The notes beneath the pieces are model-generated. The model made no database searches, was not told the DNA's origin, and worked only from the letters and a program-made list of their open reading frames with translations. Positions 46,535 to 57,308 of a stretch of 64,000 nt of DNA are shown in pieces. A program made the translations under genes and the position numbers. Location: positions 62,001 through 126,000 of the forward strand of contig JAKOGH010001201.1 of the NCBI GenBank assembly GCA_024811115.1, written 5' to 3'. Numbering within the stretch: position 1 is the stretch's first letter; each line of letters begins with the position of its first letter. The DNA comes from Terana coerulea. Lineage: Eukaryota; Basidiomycota; Agaricomycetes; Polyporales; Phanerochaetaceae.

Positions 46535-49500
46535 ATGGCCACGTTCTCCGACGGCGGCGACGCCGACTACTCTTCCAGCGTGGCTGGCCATTCACCTCTT
46601 TTTTCCTCCCATGACGATTTGCGGGTTCATCTCCAGAATTTGTTGGACAGCAAGAGAAACAGCTCCAACATGCTGGCACACTTGGACAGCAGTTACTTAC
46701 CCAGCGGATGGAATTGGAGGATAGGATCAGGCAGCTGCAAGAGCTAGACGTGGAGGAAGATGACGGTGACGGCGTGCGGGAGAGGTATAGGGAGCTGACG
46801 GGCACCATCAAGGCCTGGGATGCAGAGAATGAGCAGTTGTCAGGTGCATTCGGCCTCAAGGTATGTACGCCACTATTCCCAGAAACTGTGCTAGAACGCG
46901 TCCTTTTGTAGCATACGAACGGTGTCCCGACTTCACCCCCAGCAGAGCTCTCCCGTGGCGAAGTTGAGCGGACAATGGAACGAGCCAAGGCCTCAACAAC
47001 GGGGACCACGGCAGCTCAGTCTTCACGACGCGCCAAGAATGCAGCTCATCGAGCTGACGATGTCGGTTCGTACTCTCATGGATCATCTTCACAGCCTGTG
47101 GCCTGACTTGTCACGTCAGAGTTTGCCTTCGAGATTGGCAGCGGGCTGCTGACCGAAGTGCGACGGCTACAGAGTCTGCTCGCGGAAAGGGACAAAGCCA
47201 TCCAGGATATCAAGGAGGAGAAGGATGATCTTGAAAAGACGGTCGAAAGCCTGCGTACCATGCTCCGTCAACAAGAGCAATCTTCGGACAAGTTCAAGGA
47301 GGAGAACTGGAACCTAGAGGTTACCCTCCAGGAGCTACGCGTGCAGTTTGGAGAGTCCCAGTCAACGAACCAACGTCTCGAGGGAGAGCAGAAGCGCCTG
47401 ACGAAGTTGCTGACGAACACCCGCGAAGCTGTCGATCAGCACAAGAACGAAGCTGACCGCCACCAAAACGCCTACGTCGAGCTCAAGGCCAAGCACGAGA
47501 CGGACGTTGCCCAAGCTCGTAGGCAGGCAGCCAGTCTGCAGCGAGACAAGACCGACTTGCAGCAGACTGTCGACGCGTTGAAGGCCGAAGCAGCAAAGGC
47601 GAGCCGTAAATTGCCCAGGTTCGGATCCCCTTGACTCCCAACGGTGCTGCCTCATCCGCTGCCGCGACCCCCGCGATCGAAGAGGACGACGTGTTCAGCA
47701 ATGGCGGCGCCTCCACTAACAGGAAGAAGATGGACACCTCCGGTATCTTCCCTCCAGACGGCTTTGACAACTACGACTCGTCTCCAGAGAACTCTCCCTC
47801 ACGATCCCGACCATTCCTTGCACCCAACCACCCTAGCAATGAGATTGAGGCGCTTCAGCAACGATTGGCCCATGCACAGAGGCAAATCAACACCCTGAAG
47901 AGCTCTTTGCAACGTGAGAAGGAGCTGCGCATCGAGTACAAGCGTAAGCTCGACACGGCTTCGGCTCCTAAGGACGAGGATGAAGAGCAGGAAGAGGAAG
48001 AGGAAGAAATGTTCCCTCCAGTGGAAGAGCCCAAGCCTAAAGCCAGGCTGACTCCTTTCCGGGTTGGCAAGACGAAGAGTGGTCGCAAAGGCCGGGGTGG
48101 CTCGACATTATTCCAGCGCTTGGCAGCCCACAGCCCCTCGTCAGAATACGCAGACGAAGACGAGTTCGAGCCTGGTCAGGAGAGCTCTCCTCCCCCGCCT
48201 GTTCCTTCCATTCCCTTCAAAGCGATGCAGGAGGATGAGGATGAGGAAGCGGATGACGTCTTCAAGGATGACGAGACTCAGTTGCAGCCATCACCGTCGG
48301 CGCGAATTGCATCGAACAGGACAAGTATCGATGGAATGGATCCTGCTTACGCCAACGTGTTGCGTCGTACCTCCTCTGGCCGGTCCATCACTCATGGCAC
48401 CAGCCCTCTTCGTCACTCACTGCTCTCGAAGTCTGGCCGCGGACGACCTGCTTCTCGTCGTAACAGAGGAGGTGCAGCCTTCCAACAGGCACGGCCACCG
48501 TCTTTCGCCGGTGAACCGGAGGCCTTGGCAAATGAACTTGGCCAACTCGGATTCAACAGCCTGGAGGATACGTTCGAGCTTCCTGAGCCGACAAGGGAGA
48601 CCGTAGAGATGGCTTGCCAGACAGACTTTGAGGAGGTTCCTGTGCCTCAAGTTATTGTTCAGTCACCTACGCTTCCGCTTGTCTCCGAGCCGCCATCTGT
48701 CTCGGAAATGGGTATCCAGGTCGATCCAGAGCCTGTTGCTGTCCCAAGCAAATCCGATGCCTCCTTGCAGACGGAAGAGCTACCGAAGGCCGTACACATG
48801 GAGATTGCAGTACAACATGAAGACCTTTCTCCTCGTCCTGTACTCGTTTCCGCAGGTATCGCTACCGAGCCTGAGCCTGAACGAGAAGCGCCTGCTCATG
48901 CGACGGTTTCTACAGGCACCGCTACTGAGCCTGAGGCCGAAAGAGATGAGCCCACTCGTGCGACAGTCTCTGTTATCGCGGTGCAGACCGATGCGAGCCA
49001 GCACTCCGTCGATGCCGACACTCAGACGGCTCCGGAGGCCATCGTCGTCAAGCACGACATGGATATCCAAACCGCAGCTACGTCAACCGTCTCCGAGGCG
49101 CAGACGCAGACATTCGCTCTCGCCACGTCAGGGGCTGCGGTTCAAGCTGTCGACGCTTCGACCCCCCGCACCGTCCCGCGCTCCTTCGCGGACTCGTTTG
49201 TCGGAGGCTCTAGCGGTGAAAGTACCATTAGGTTCAATCGACCTCAGTCCATCGCAGTAGACTACGATGCTGCTGACGACGACGGTACTGAGACCGAGAC
49301 GGGCTCTATCCTGGAGACCGAGACGGGCTCTATCCTGGAGACCGACAACGACGAGTTCATGGACGCCAGGCAAAGTTTGTCAGCTATGACGCCAACTACC
49401 GAAGACGACTATCACTCGATCATGACAGTCACAGATAACGATTTCTCTTCGGAAAGCGACGATGAAAGCATCAAGGCGTCTTCTCACTTGACCGGCCGGC

Positions 49501-51755
49501 AAGGAATGTCATCGTCTGTTTCCGTTTTACCTCAGCCTTCACCTAGCGTGCTCACTCCGCCGCCGCCGCCGCCACCACCACCTCGCACTTACGAGTCGAT
49601 TGGAGTTACCGCTGAGATTATCAAGGAAGAGGTTCCCGAGGAGTCCACCGCAGCAACGATTGTTCCGAGCTTGCCCAAGCCCGTGCTCAAGGAAACGTCT
49701 ATTCAAACGGACGAGTGGAGTCCACCGCCACCTGTAGCTCTGCCCACTCCTCCATCTCCTGTACCGACGTCATCACCTACTCTTTTCCGCATTGGGCCAC
49801 CCTCTCAGCAATTCCAGTTCATTTCTCCACCCCCTTCCGCTGGACCGACGACATCTTCACAACAATTCATCCCTTCTCCTTCTCCCAATGCTTCACTCCG
49901 GGATTCAGCACCATCCTTCATTCCACGACCACGTACCTCGCACTCGGAGCGAAGACAATCCATCGAGTCAACGTTGTCATCAGCAAGAGATGATGCGTTG
50001 GTTCGTTCACGCACCCCGTCGAACGTGGCGACTGGTGTCGTAGACAAGTCCCGGCCTCCGATGATGGCGATTCCTCCTCCTCCTCGCCAACCACCGCCAC
50101 CTAATGTTATGCTTCCACCTAGTTACATTCCTGACAAGCGGGCGCACACTGCATCCAACGCCTCATCGGATGCCCCGCCTCCCCGTCCATCCTCTCCTCC
50201 TCCAGCCGAGCTCATCCAGCGCGCGACGACCCCTACGTTCGGGGCGGTCCTCAACGTACCCGGCACCAGACCGTTTGGGTTGCGCCACCACCCGTCGAGT
50301 TCCGCTTCGTCGCAGGGACACATGCGCCAACCTCCCTCCACAGGCAGCTTCCGCTCCGCAACCAACGGCCGTCCTCCACACTCGGCTGCCGTCTCGCCCA
50401 GCATCAACGAGCGCAGGGAGATGTCGACGACCTCGCTCGTTTCGGGCGAGCGAAGCCTGGATTCTCAGCGATCTTCCCTTTCGTCGGATCACCTGGCGTA
50501 CGACGAGCCGTCGCAGAACGCTCCCACGACACCACAGCGTCAAGCAGAGTTCCCTTCGCGCCCGATGGCGGGAGGATCGACGGACCCGACGGTCATTCAC
50601 GCGATCACGCAGACCATGATCGGCGAGTTCTTGTACAAGTATACTCGCAAGACTATCGGGAAGGGTCACGGAGAGAGGAGGCACAAGAGGTTCTTCTGGG
50701 TGCATCCTTACACGCGCACGTTGTACTGGAGTTCAGCAGATCCCGGCTCGTCGAACGTATCAGAGTCCAGCGCAAAGAGCGGTAAGTGCTTCGGTCGTGG
50801 TGTACGCACAGTTTTCTGACTCTTCTTACAGCTTATGTGGAGGGAGTCCGGTCCGTACTGGATCCCAACCCCATGCCACCAGGTATCTATCAATACAGTG
50901 TCGTGGTGTCGACGCCTCAGCGAGAGATGAAGTTCACAGCCCCTACCAAGGAGAGACATGACATCTGGTTGAATGTATGCGAAATTCTTCAGCTTTGCGC
51001 ACTCGAAATGCTGACAACGATTCACGTAGGCTTTGCAATATCTCTTGGCCCGTCCTAATGCCGCCCCAGCCGCATCCCCAAACCAGGGTGTGAACGGCAT
51101 GAGGAGTCCTATGTCGATGAATGCTGACTTGCCGGAGAACGACGGACCGCACCGGCCCGGCGCCTTCGCGAGCCCTCAGAGCCAGCGGAGCGTGAGGACA
51201 AGCAGGACGGGCATCAGCGTCGAGTCATGGCAGTCCACTCCGCGCGGCCGGCGCAGCCAGTCTCAGCTGTCGACGCACGCCTCCATGGGCAAGCGTTCGG
51301 GCACCCCGGCGGCCGAGTACCTGCGCTGGGGCGGCCCGGACACCCCAGCGAGCCCCGAGAAGTCGTTCGAGCACGTTCCTGGCAACGACGACGGCGAACT
51401 GGACTTCGAGCTCCACGACGACACGCTGTCCGACGAGGGCTACGAAGGGCTCGAGAACGTGCGGGCGTGCTGCGACGGGCGGCATACCGTCGGCAAGTCT
51501 GGGAAGATCATCCACCACCACCATCATCATCATGACCATCCTCCCGCCACGCAGCCAGGGCAAGCCCTGAATGCGCGAATAAGAGACCACCTCGACCCGA
51601 ACCCGCAGGAGATCTCGCGCCCCATCTCGCCCGCTTGGTCCTTCCGCTCCCGTGCAGGCAGCACGCACTCGGACGCAGGCACCGGCTTCTTCTCTCGCTT
51701 CGGCACACGACGGTCGACCAAGACTGTCACCACTGCCTCGGATCATCATCGATAA
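46535..51755 (+). CDS. Cortical PH-domain protein, Num1/ApsA/Mcp5 type
   Basis: Large cortical anchor expected at the plasma membrane, capturing dynein and positioning nuclei. It starts MATFSDGGDADYSSSVAGHS. An N-terminal coiled coil (TQRMELEDRIRQLQELDVEE; FAFEIGSGLLTEVRRLQSLL; RDKAIQDIKEEKDDLEKTVE and on) runs to about 47,620. The signature RFGSPLTPNG follows, then acidic, Ser/Pro-rich sequence. This includes a region rich in Q-T-D type motifs (48,610-49,710), a 24-bp tandem repeat, and polyproline. The C-terminal PH domain (50,590-51,040) opens THAITQTMIGEFLYKYTRKT-like and has RRHKRFFWVHPYTRTLYWSS, FTAPTKERHDIWLN and ALQYLLARP. A Ser-rich tail contains a seven-histidine run near 51,520. 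Two single-base deficits (after 46654; at 47627-47630) break frames that otherwise match the family. Introns are few and lie near the two ends. Confidence 0.87.
49290..49337 (+). repeat. 24-bp in-frame tandem duplication
   Basis: Two identical 24-bp units encode ETETGSIL twice inside the acidic region of the cortical PH protein, followed by a partial third (ETDND). Perfect identity suggests a recent or length-variable minisatellite. Confidence 0.8.
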
Positions 51756-53067
51756 CCCGCACCGATGCATATTGCATGCTGTATATGGCCTCTTCATTCT
51801 CTGGATTCCATGCTCGCCTGCTGGTCTTCTCTCTCCTCTGCTGAAGCTTACACACTCCTTTATAATGAACACTCTCGGCATTTAGTACTATTATTCCGTG
51901 TACCTTCTTGCTTCTTTTTGCATTCCCGTTATCACCCTGTGCGAGTACGCCTGTCCACTCCTTGATCAACCACTGCATACGAAACAATATAATCGTCGTT
52001 TATCTCTAGGGAGCATCGTTTCCAAGTTATGTACAGTGTTCATAGGTAGAAGATTGCTGACTTAAGATATGAAAACAATATGACACTCTTTTACTGTACT
52101 CTTTGTATGGCGTGAGCAATTGATCTTAGATCGCTCGGTCAGGTCCAGTTGTTGTTATTGTGCAGCCAGCGATGGAAGCCACATAGTATATCGTGACGGA
52201 GAATGTTTACCAACTGTAATTTCATCCCTTTATGGGCTCGGACACCAATTAGCCACACGTCCGCCCGGGTCACCCAGGCCACTCACGACGGATCAGCGCC
52301 GCGCTCCACCTGCCCAAAGCTGATCGCCGTGCCTGCATCAAGCGCCACAAAGCCCATCGGGCGCGGCACGGACCTGCGCGGACCCGGCATCCATGGCCAG
52401 ACATCACCATAGACATCATCGCCGGCGGGCCAGAGCCACGTCGCAGGGCCTGGTGCCGCAAACGGGCGTCCACAGGGCCCAACAAGCGTAGACGGGCAGC
52501 CGGCGTGCGTCATCCGTGCCGTCAGTCTAAGCGTCGCCACAGCCGGTGGTCGGAGTCCGCGGAGGCGTGAGTGAAGCGAGCTGTAGTTGACGAGGGCGCT
52601 GGTACTGCTACAGAGGGTATACACGAGCGTATATATAAAGGCGACAAAGCGCGGAGACACCCCGAGCGCGAGCAACCAAAGGCGGGTGTTGTACAGACAC
52701 CCTAAACCGCGGGACGGCCGCAAAGACCACGAACGTAAGGGTTGGAAGATGGAAAAAGTGTGAAGACATACTGGAAGCATGAAAACCAGGAGCAAAAAAG
52801 GACGAAGACGACGAAGACGAAGGGAAGAGGGAAGCAAGCGGCGGCAGGGAACAGAGGCAGGGCGGCACAAAAGGCTACAGGGTGGGATACACGGCGGGCT
52901 GGGGTCGTACACAGGAAAGAGGAAACCGTTGAATAGAGCGTGGTGTTGTATATGCCTTGCATTGTCGTTCTTCTTGGAGGCTTGAGGCGTGTTAGTGTCG
53001 ATCGGATAGCGTTGCAGAGCGCGAGGCAGTCCCGGGTTGTGTGAGGGAGCACAGATGGACCCCGCCG
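51756..53067. other. Convergent intergenic region
   Basis: 3' flanks of the cortical PH gene and of the phosphodiesterase gene. The 51,880-52,200 part is A/T-rich, with several AATAAA-like and TATGTA-type words. 52,250-53,060 holds a minus-strand open frame of 263 codons that is Leu/Ser/Arg-rich with no motif; I read it as phosphodiesterase 3' UTR or chance. Confidence 0.4.
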
Positions 53068-55732
53068 CTAACACGTCGGGACGCTGGGGTACAGCGTCCC
53101 CAGCAGGCTCTTGCTCGGCTTGTTCCGCAGCGCCGCCTCCGGGCTCACGGGGCTCGCGCCGACGACCGAGCGCGGCGTCAGCGGGCTCGAACTCGCGAGG
53201 CTCGACAGTGGGCTCGCCGCGTGCGGGCTGAACGTGTTTGGGCTGAACGTGTGCGGGCTGCGCATCAGCGCCGGCGCGTGGCCCCCGCCCCCGCCGTTAT
53301 GCACGCCAAGGGGCGGCGCGAACGGGGCGTGCCCAAGCCCGTGCCCGCCGCCGCCGAGCGCGTACGCCTCGCTCGGGCTCGCGTTCCACGACATGCGGTT
53401 CACGCTCTTCTTCTTGCGTACGCTCGCCTTGTACGCCGCACGCACCGCGCGCGTCGCGTCCTGCGTGTCGATGGACAGCGCGGCCGACGCACCGCTGCCG
53501 CTCGTCGCGGCCGTCGCGGCAGAGAGGTGCGACGTGTGCGACGCCGCGGACGCGAGGCTCAGCGCCGTGTTCGCCGTCTTCGTGATCTCGAGCCGCGGGA
53601 GCTGCGCGGGCGAGCTCACACCGGTGCGCTCGGGCTCGCCCTGCGGCGTGGACCGGCTGCTCTGCCGGCTATGGCCGTAGTGTCGGCTGTGGGTGCGGCT
53701 GTGGGTGCGGTGGTGCGCGTGCGTGTGGTGGTGCGCATGCACATGCGGCTGCCGCGGCGGCGACGCGTCGAGCGGGTCGAGCTCGCGGGGCGGCCGGACG
53801 GGCGAGAAGGACGCGGAGCTGCACGTCGTGTAGTGGCTGAAGGTTGAACTCCCGCTGCCCGAGCTCCCGGGCCTCTCCACGCCATCAACGTCGGGTTCCT
53901 CCCCGTCCACGTCCTCCGCGCCGTCGAAGAACTCGAGCGTCTCGTCGTGCAGCGAGTCGCGGTCGGACGGCGCGCTCGCCGTCCGTTCTCTCAGGAAATC
54001 TCGCGGGAGCGTCGGCGGGAACGCGGAGAGGAAGTCCTCCGGCTGCGGCGCGCGGTGCGCACCGGGCGCAAAGACGCGGCTGAGCGGCGTGTCGCCGCTA
54101 TGCTTATCCGGGTCGGACAGCAGCGCGCAGCGGTCCTCCCACAGCTTCAGATTGTCCTTGCACTGCTGCGCGAACGCCGCCATCTCTGCAGGCGGCCGGT
54201 GAATGACGTGAGCGAGAAGACAGTCGGGAGAGACGCACGGGGTATGCCGGAGGCGGTCAGCTCGAGGAGCGGGTAGACAAAGTGGCTCGTGAAGAAGACT
54301 TGGCCCTTGGCCTCGCTGAGCGCGTCTTTCGACGGCCGCACGGACGTCGGCAGGTCCAGGTGCTGCTCGAGCAGGAACTGGCTTGTCCACTCCGACTCGA
54401 GCGCCGCCGCCCAGTGCTGCGACACCGTATGCGGCCGACTCTGCCATGCCCATACCGTCGTGAGTGACCCAGTCAAGACAAGATAGGCCAATGCACTTAC
54501 AGGGTTGCTGATGTCCGCACACTTGATCAGGGCCTGGCAGACGAGCACCTTCTGCCGGAAGATATCCGCGCGCCAGGCGCCGCCCTCCGCGACGAGCTCT
54601 TTGAAGCATGTCATGAACGCAGCGTGCACGCTCATGTCCGTCGCGAGCACCGTCAGACTGAGCAGCTTCCGGAACGCGGCGCCGTTCCGCGGGCGGTCAA
54701 GCAACGCGCCCATGCCATGGTGCCGCATGAGCTGCATGATCAGGCTGTAGTGCATCTGCTCGAGGGTGCTATTCTCGAATAGCTCGGCGAGTGGCGTTTT
54801 GGCGTTGCGCTGGTTGAAGCCGCTCTCTTGTGAGAGGTCAAAACATGTAAAGGAAACAGTGAAACTCACGAGGAACGCATTCGTCAGGCCTGGGTGCCCC
54901 ACATCGTGTCCCACCGCCGCGACATATAACGCGAATACGTCCTCATTTTCAAGGCAATCTATCATCGATGCCTCCCGCCCCGACTTATCTGGTTTCCAGT
55001 GCCTGCCGTCGGAGCGTAGAATGGACAGAGGAGGGACGATGCCGGCGGTACAGAGGAAGACATGTGTGGCTTGGAATACGTCTAGAGCGTGCTGAAAGTT
55101 GTGATAGGTGTTCCCGCGGCGGTAGAGTTGGCGAAGATGCTGCAGAAAGGTGGAGATTTGGACTATTCGCATAGCAAGGATGGGAAAAGAGGATGGAAAG
55201 GGTAGTTTGAAATAAGGAAAGGGTGAGAGAGAGATAATGGGACACTCACGGAGAGATACGCCGATGTCGTCCTGCATGTCCTCTATGCGGAAGAGGGCTT
55301 CAAAGAGGATGTATGTGCATGCGAGCACCTCTTCCTCCGGCAGCTTGTGTGGCTCAAAGTGCCATGATCCCAGTGAGTCAATTAGCCTGGAACGGGTCTC
55401 GTCGTCCAATTCGATAAACGGACTGCCCGAATCATTCCTTGAGCATAGTCCCCAGTGCGCAGACGCACGCTTCGACTGACCTCATATGCAGCGGCTCGGA
55501 ATTGACGACGGTTTCGGTGTGTGCCCGGACGTCAATCAATACTTCGGCGTATCTCACGAAGTAAACGGCCAAGATTAGTACGGGCCCACAGATCTGTACG
55601 CAGGCGGGACACACACCTCGTCTCGCCGCCGTCCGTCTCATCCCAGCCACCCCATCCGTGCCCGCGCCCCTCGTCGCCGAGCGCGAGCGCAAGCCCGCCG
55701 ACATCGACGCTCCGTCTGCGGAAGTGGACCAT
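53068..55732 (-). CDS. Class I 3',5'-cyclic nucleotide phosphodiesterase
   Basis: High-affinity type cAMP phosphodiesterase, the PDE2-like class, which ends cAMP signals. The start at 55732 gives MVHFRRRSVDVGGLALALGD. Two short introns are well marked: one of about 55 nt with a TACTAAT branch site joins GGETR to YAEVLIDVRAHTETVVNSEP, and one of 43 nt joins LHMR to NDSGSPFIELDDETRSRLID. The catalytic domain shows ISTFLQHLRQLYRRGNTYHN with HNFQHALDVFQATH (signature histidines). VAAVGHDVGHPGLTNAF is the metal-binding HD and HPG. Further motifs are LIMQLMRHHGMGALL, LTVLATDMSVHAAFM, ALIKCADISNP and HWAAALESEWTSQFLLEQHL. After KLWEDRCALLSDPDKHSG comes a long low-complexity tail that is Ser/Pro-rich with a His-rich block (HVHAHHHTHAHHRTHSRTHS). 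It ends SLLGTLYPSVPTC. Confidence 0.91.
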
Positions 55733-57308
55733 GCTCTGCGCGTGCCCTGGCAGGTCTCCTCGGCCAGCGTTTCCCTCGCTCTGCCCTCTCCCTGTGTCGT
55801 CGTTCCTGCCGTGGGCTGTGAATGGTGCGCACGCCGGTGGGGTGGTGCAGTGGTGGAAGGCGAGGGGGCGAGGACGGTGGGTGCGGCTTTGCGGATTGGG
55901 AGAGGGAGTGCGAGCGTCCGGGAGCTGTGCCCACACCGCGAGCCGTCCATCGAGCCCTCGGCCGCGTGGCGGCCACGTGCGGAGTCCCCGCGCTCGCACC
56001 CGAAGCGTCCGTGCCGGCACTTTGCGCCCTCGTGGGTCCCGCGTGGGCGGCGGGCGCCGCGGCCGATGGCGGGCCCGAAAGCGAGCGACGGCAGTGACGA
56101 CCGCAACGACCGTCGCCGGCGAGTCCAACGGGGCAGTTGTCCCCTCTGCGCTGCAGTTTGCACACCTCCGACGCGAAATTTTGGCAAGGATTTTTCTACG
56201 CAAGCGGGCTTTTCTGCACGGTGGAAACAGATGCGGTGCGTTGCGTTGGCACGAAGGAGGCGAGAACTTACACGCCACAGAAGGCGAATGGCATTGACTC
56301 GGAGAAGAGCATGTGAGTGGCTGCAGAAGACGAGCCGGGGCACGAGACGACGAGAAGAGGGCGGTGTTTCCCACTCTGGGAGTGCGTACGTACAGTGCAA
56401 TGTTTCGATCTGATGTGACTACACTGTTCACGCGTCGCTGATACATATGTTTCGCAGTGCGGAGTGTGTGGTCGAACGCGGAGTTAGTCAGGACGCGGTG
56501 GTTGCGACCCAAGCTCAGCGACGGCTCAGCTGCACGTGCAACGCCACGAGGGCATCCGGGGCCTGGAACGTGGAGGGTTGTGCGGCGTCGGCGGATGGCG
56601 AGTCGGGCCACGCTGGCGCTCGATCGCGCCCTAGCGCTGGGCAGAGTTAAATTGCCACCACACATGGGGTGTGTGAGCCCCGTGGGCTGCGGTAGAAAAG
56701 GCTGAGTGGTCGCGCTGTGCTGGCCCCTCGTCTGGACTGCGTCTCTGGGCAATGTCCGCCACGTTCAGCCACGTTGTGCGGATCCCACCAGGAAGCAGCG
56801 ATGCATGCGGCGTTGTGGCGCAGGGCTGGAGGGCGCGATTCGCTGTTTACGATCGGCCGCTGCACCAAACCTTTGAGCACATGCGGCAGGGCCCTCCCAG
56901 CCGCCCCCTCGAGCTATCACACCCTGTCATCCATCACCCCCAATAAGTCCATCGCGCACCCCGGATCTCGCCCTCCGTCTGTAGAATGCCGACCGCGTCG
57001 GGAACCAGACCCTCCGCCGGTCGTTTGAGTTCAGCCAGCCCAACGTAAAAGCGGCTGGCGGCAGCGCTCTCGTCGCCCTCTCTCCAGCTCCCAGCGACCG
57101 CACCCCCACACTGCAGGTGAGTCACAGCAGCGTTGGAAATATTGATCGCCTTTTGACCGGTTGGTCACGAAGCACAGCGTTATGAAGCACAGCGGCGACC
57201 CAGCGCGCAGTACGGGTACGTGTGCACTCTGCATACCCTGCGCGATGTCGCCAACCCATTTCACATGTTTCAGATGCACCCCTGCGCCCGCTGCCGCCCC
57301 CGCCGCCC
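55733..57308. promoter_or_regulatory. Long divergent intergenic region
   Basis: 1.6 kb between the divergent starts of the phosphodiesterase and the proline-rich protein. It is GC-rich, so long frames stay open on both strands, but none shows a motif or a signal peptide. Such a long, base-rich spacer probably carries regulatory sites and long 5' UTRs for both genes; no specific site was assigned. Confidence 0.4.

Noticed and set aside
52283..53074. 263-codon minus-strand open frame
   Set aside because: Low-complexity Leu/Ser/Arg composition, no motif, no introns, and it lies in the 3' flank of the phosphodiesterase gene.
53041..53847. 268-codon plus-strand open frame
   Set aside because: Antisense shadow of the GC-rich phosphodiesterase tail; almost only Arg/Ala.
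55440..55490. Phosphodiesterase reading SVEACVCALGTMLKE followed by a stop, taken as a frameshift
   Set aside because: A 43-nt intron (gtcagt to ctcaag) removes it and joins LHMR to NDSGSPFIELD in phase, so no indel is needed here.
55432..56752. Long minus-strand frames upstream of the phosphodiesterase start
   Set aside because: Three frames are open at once because of high GC; only the part from 55732 on (MVHFRRRSVDVGG) joins the domain through good splice sites.
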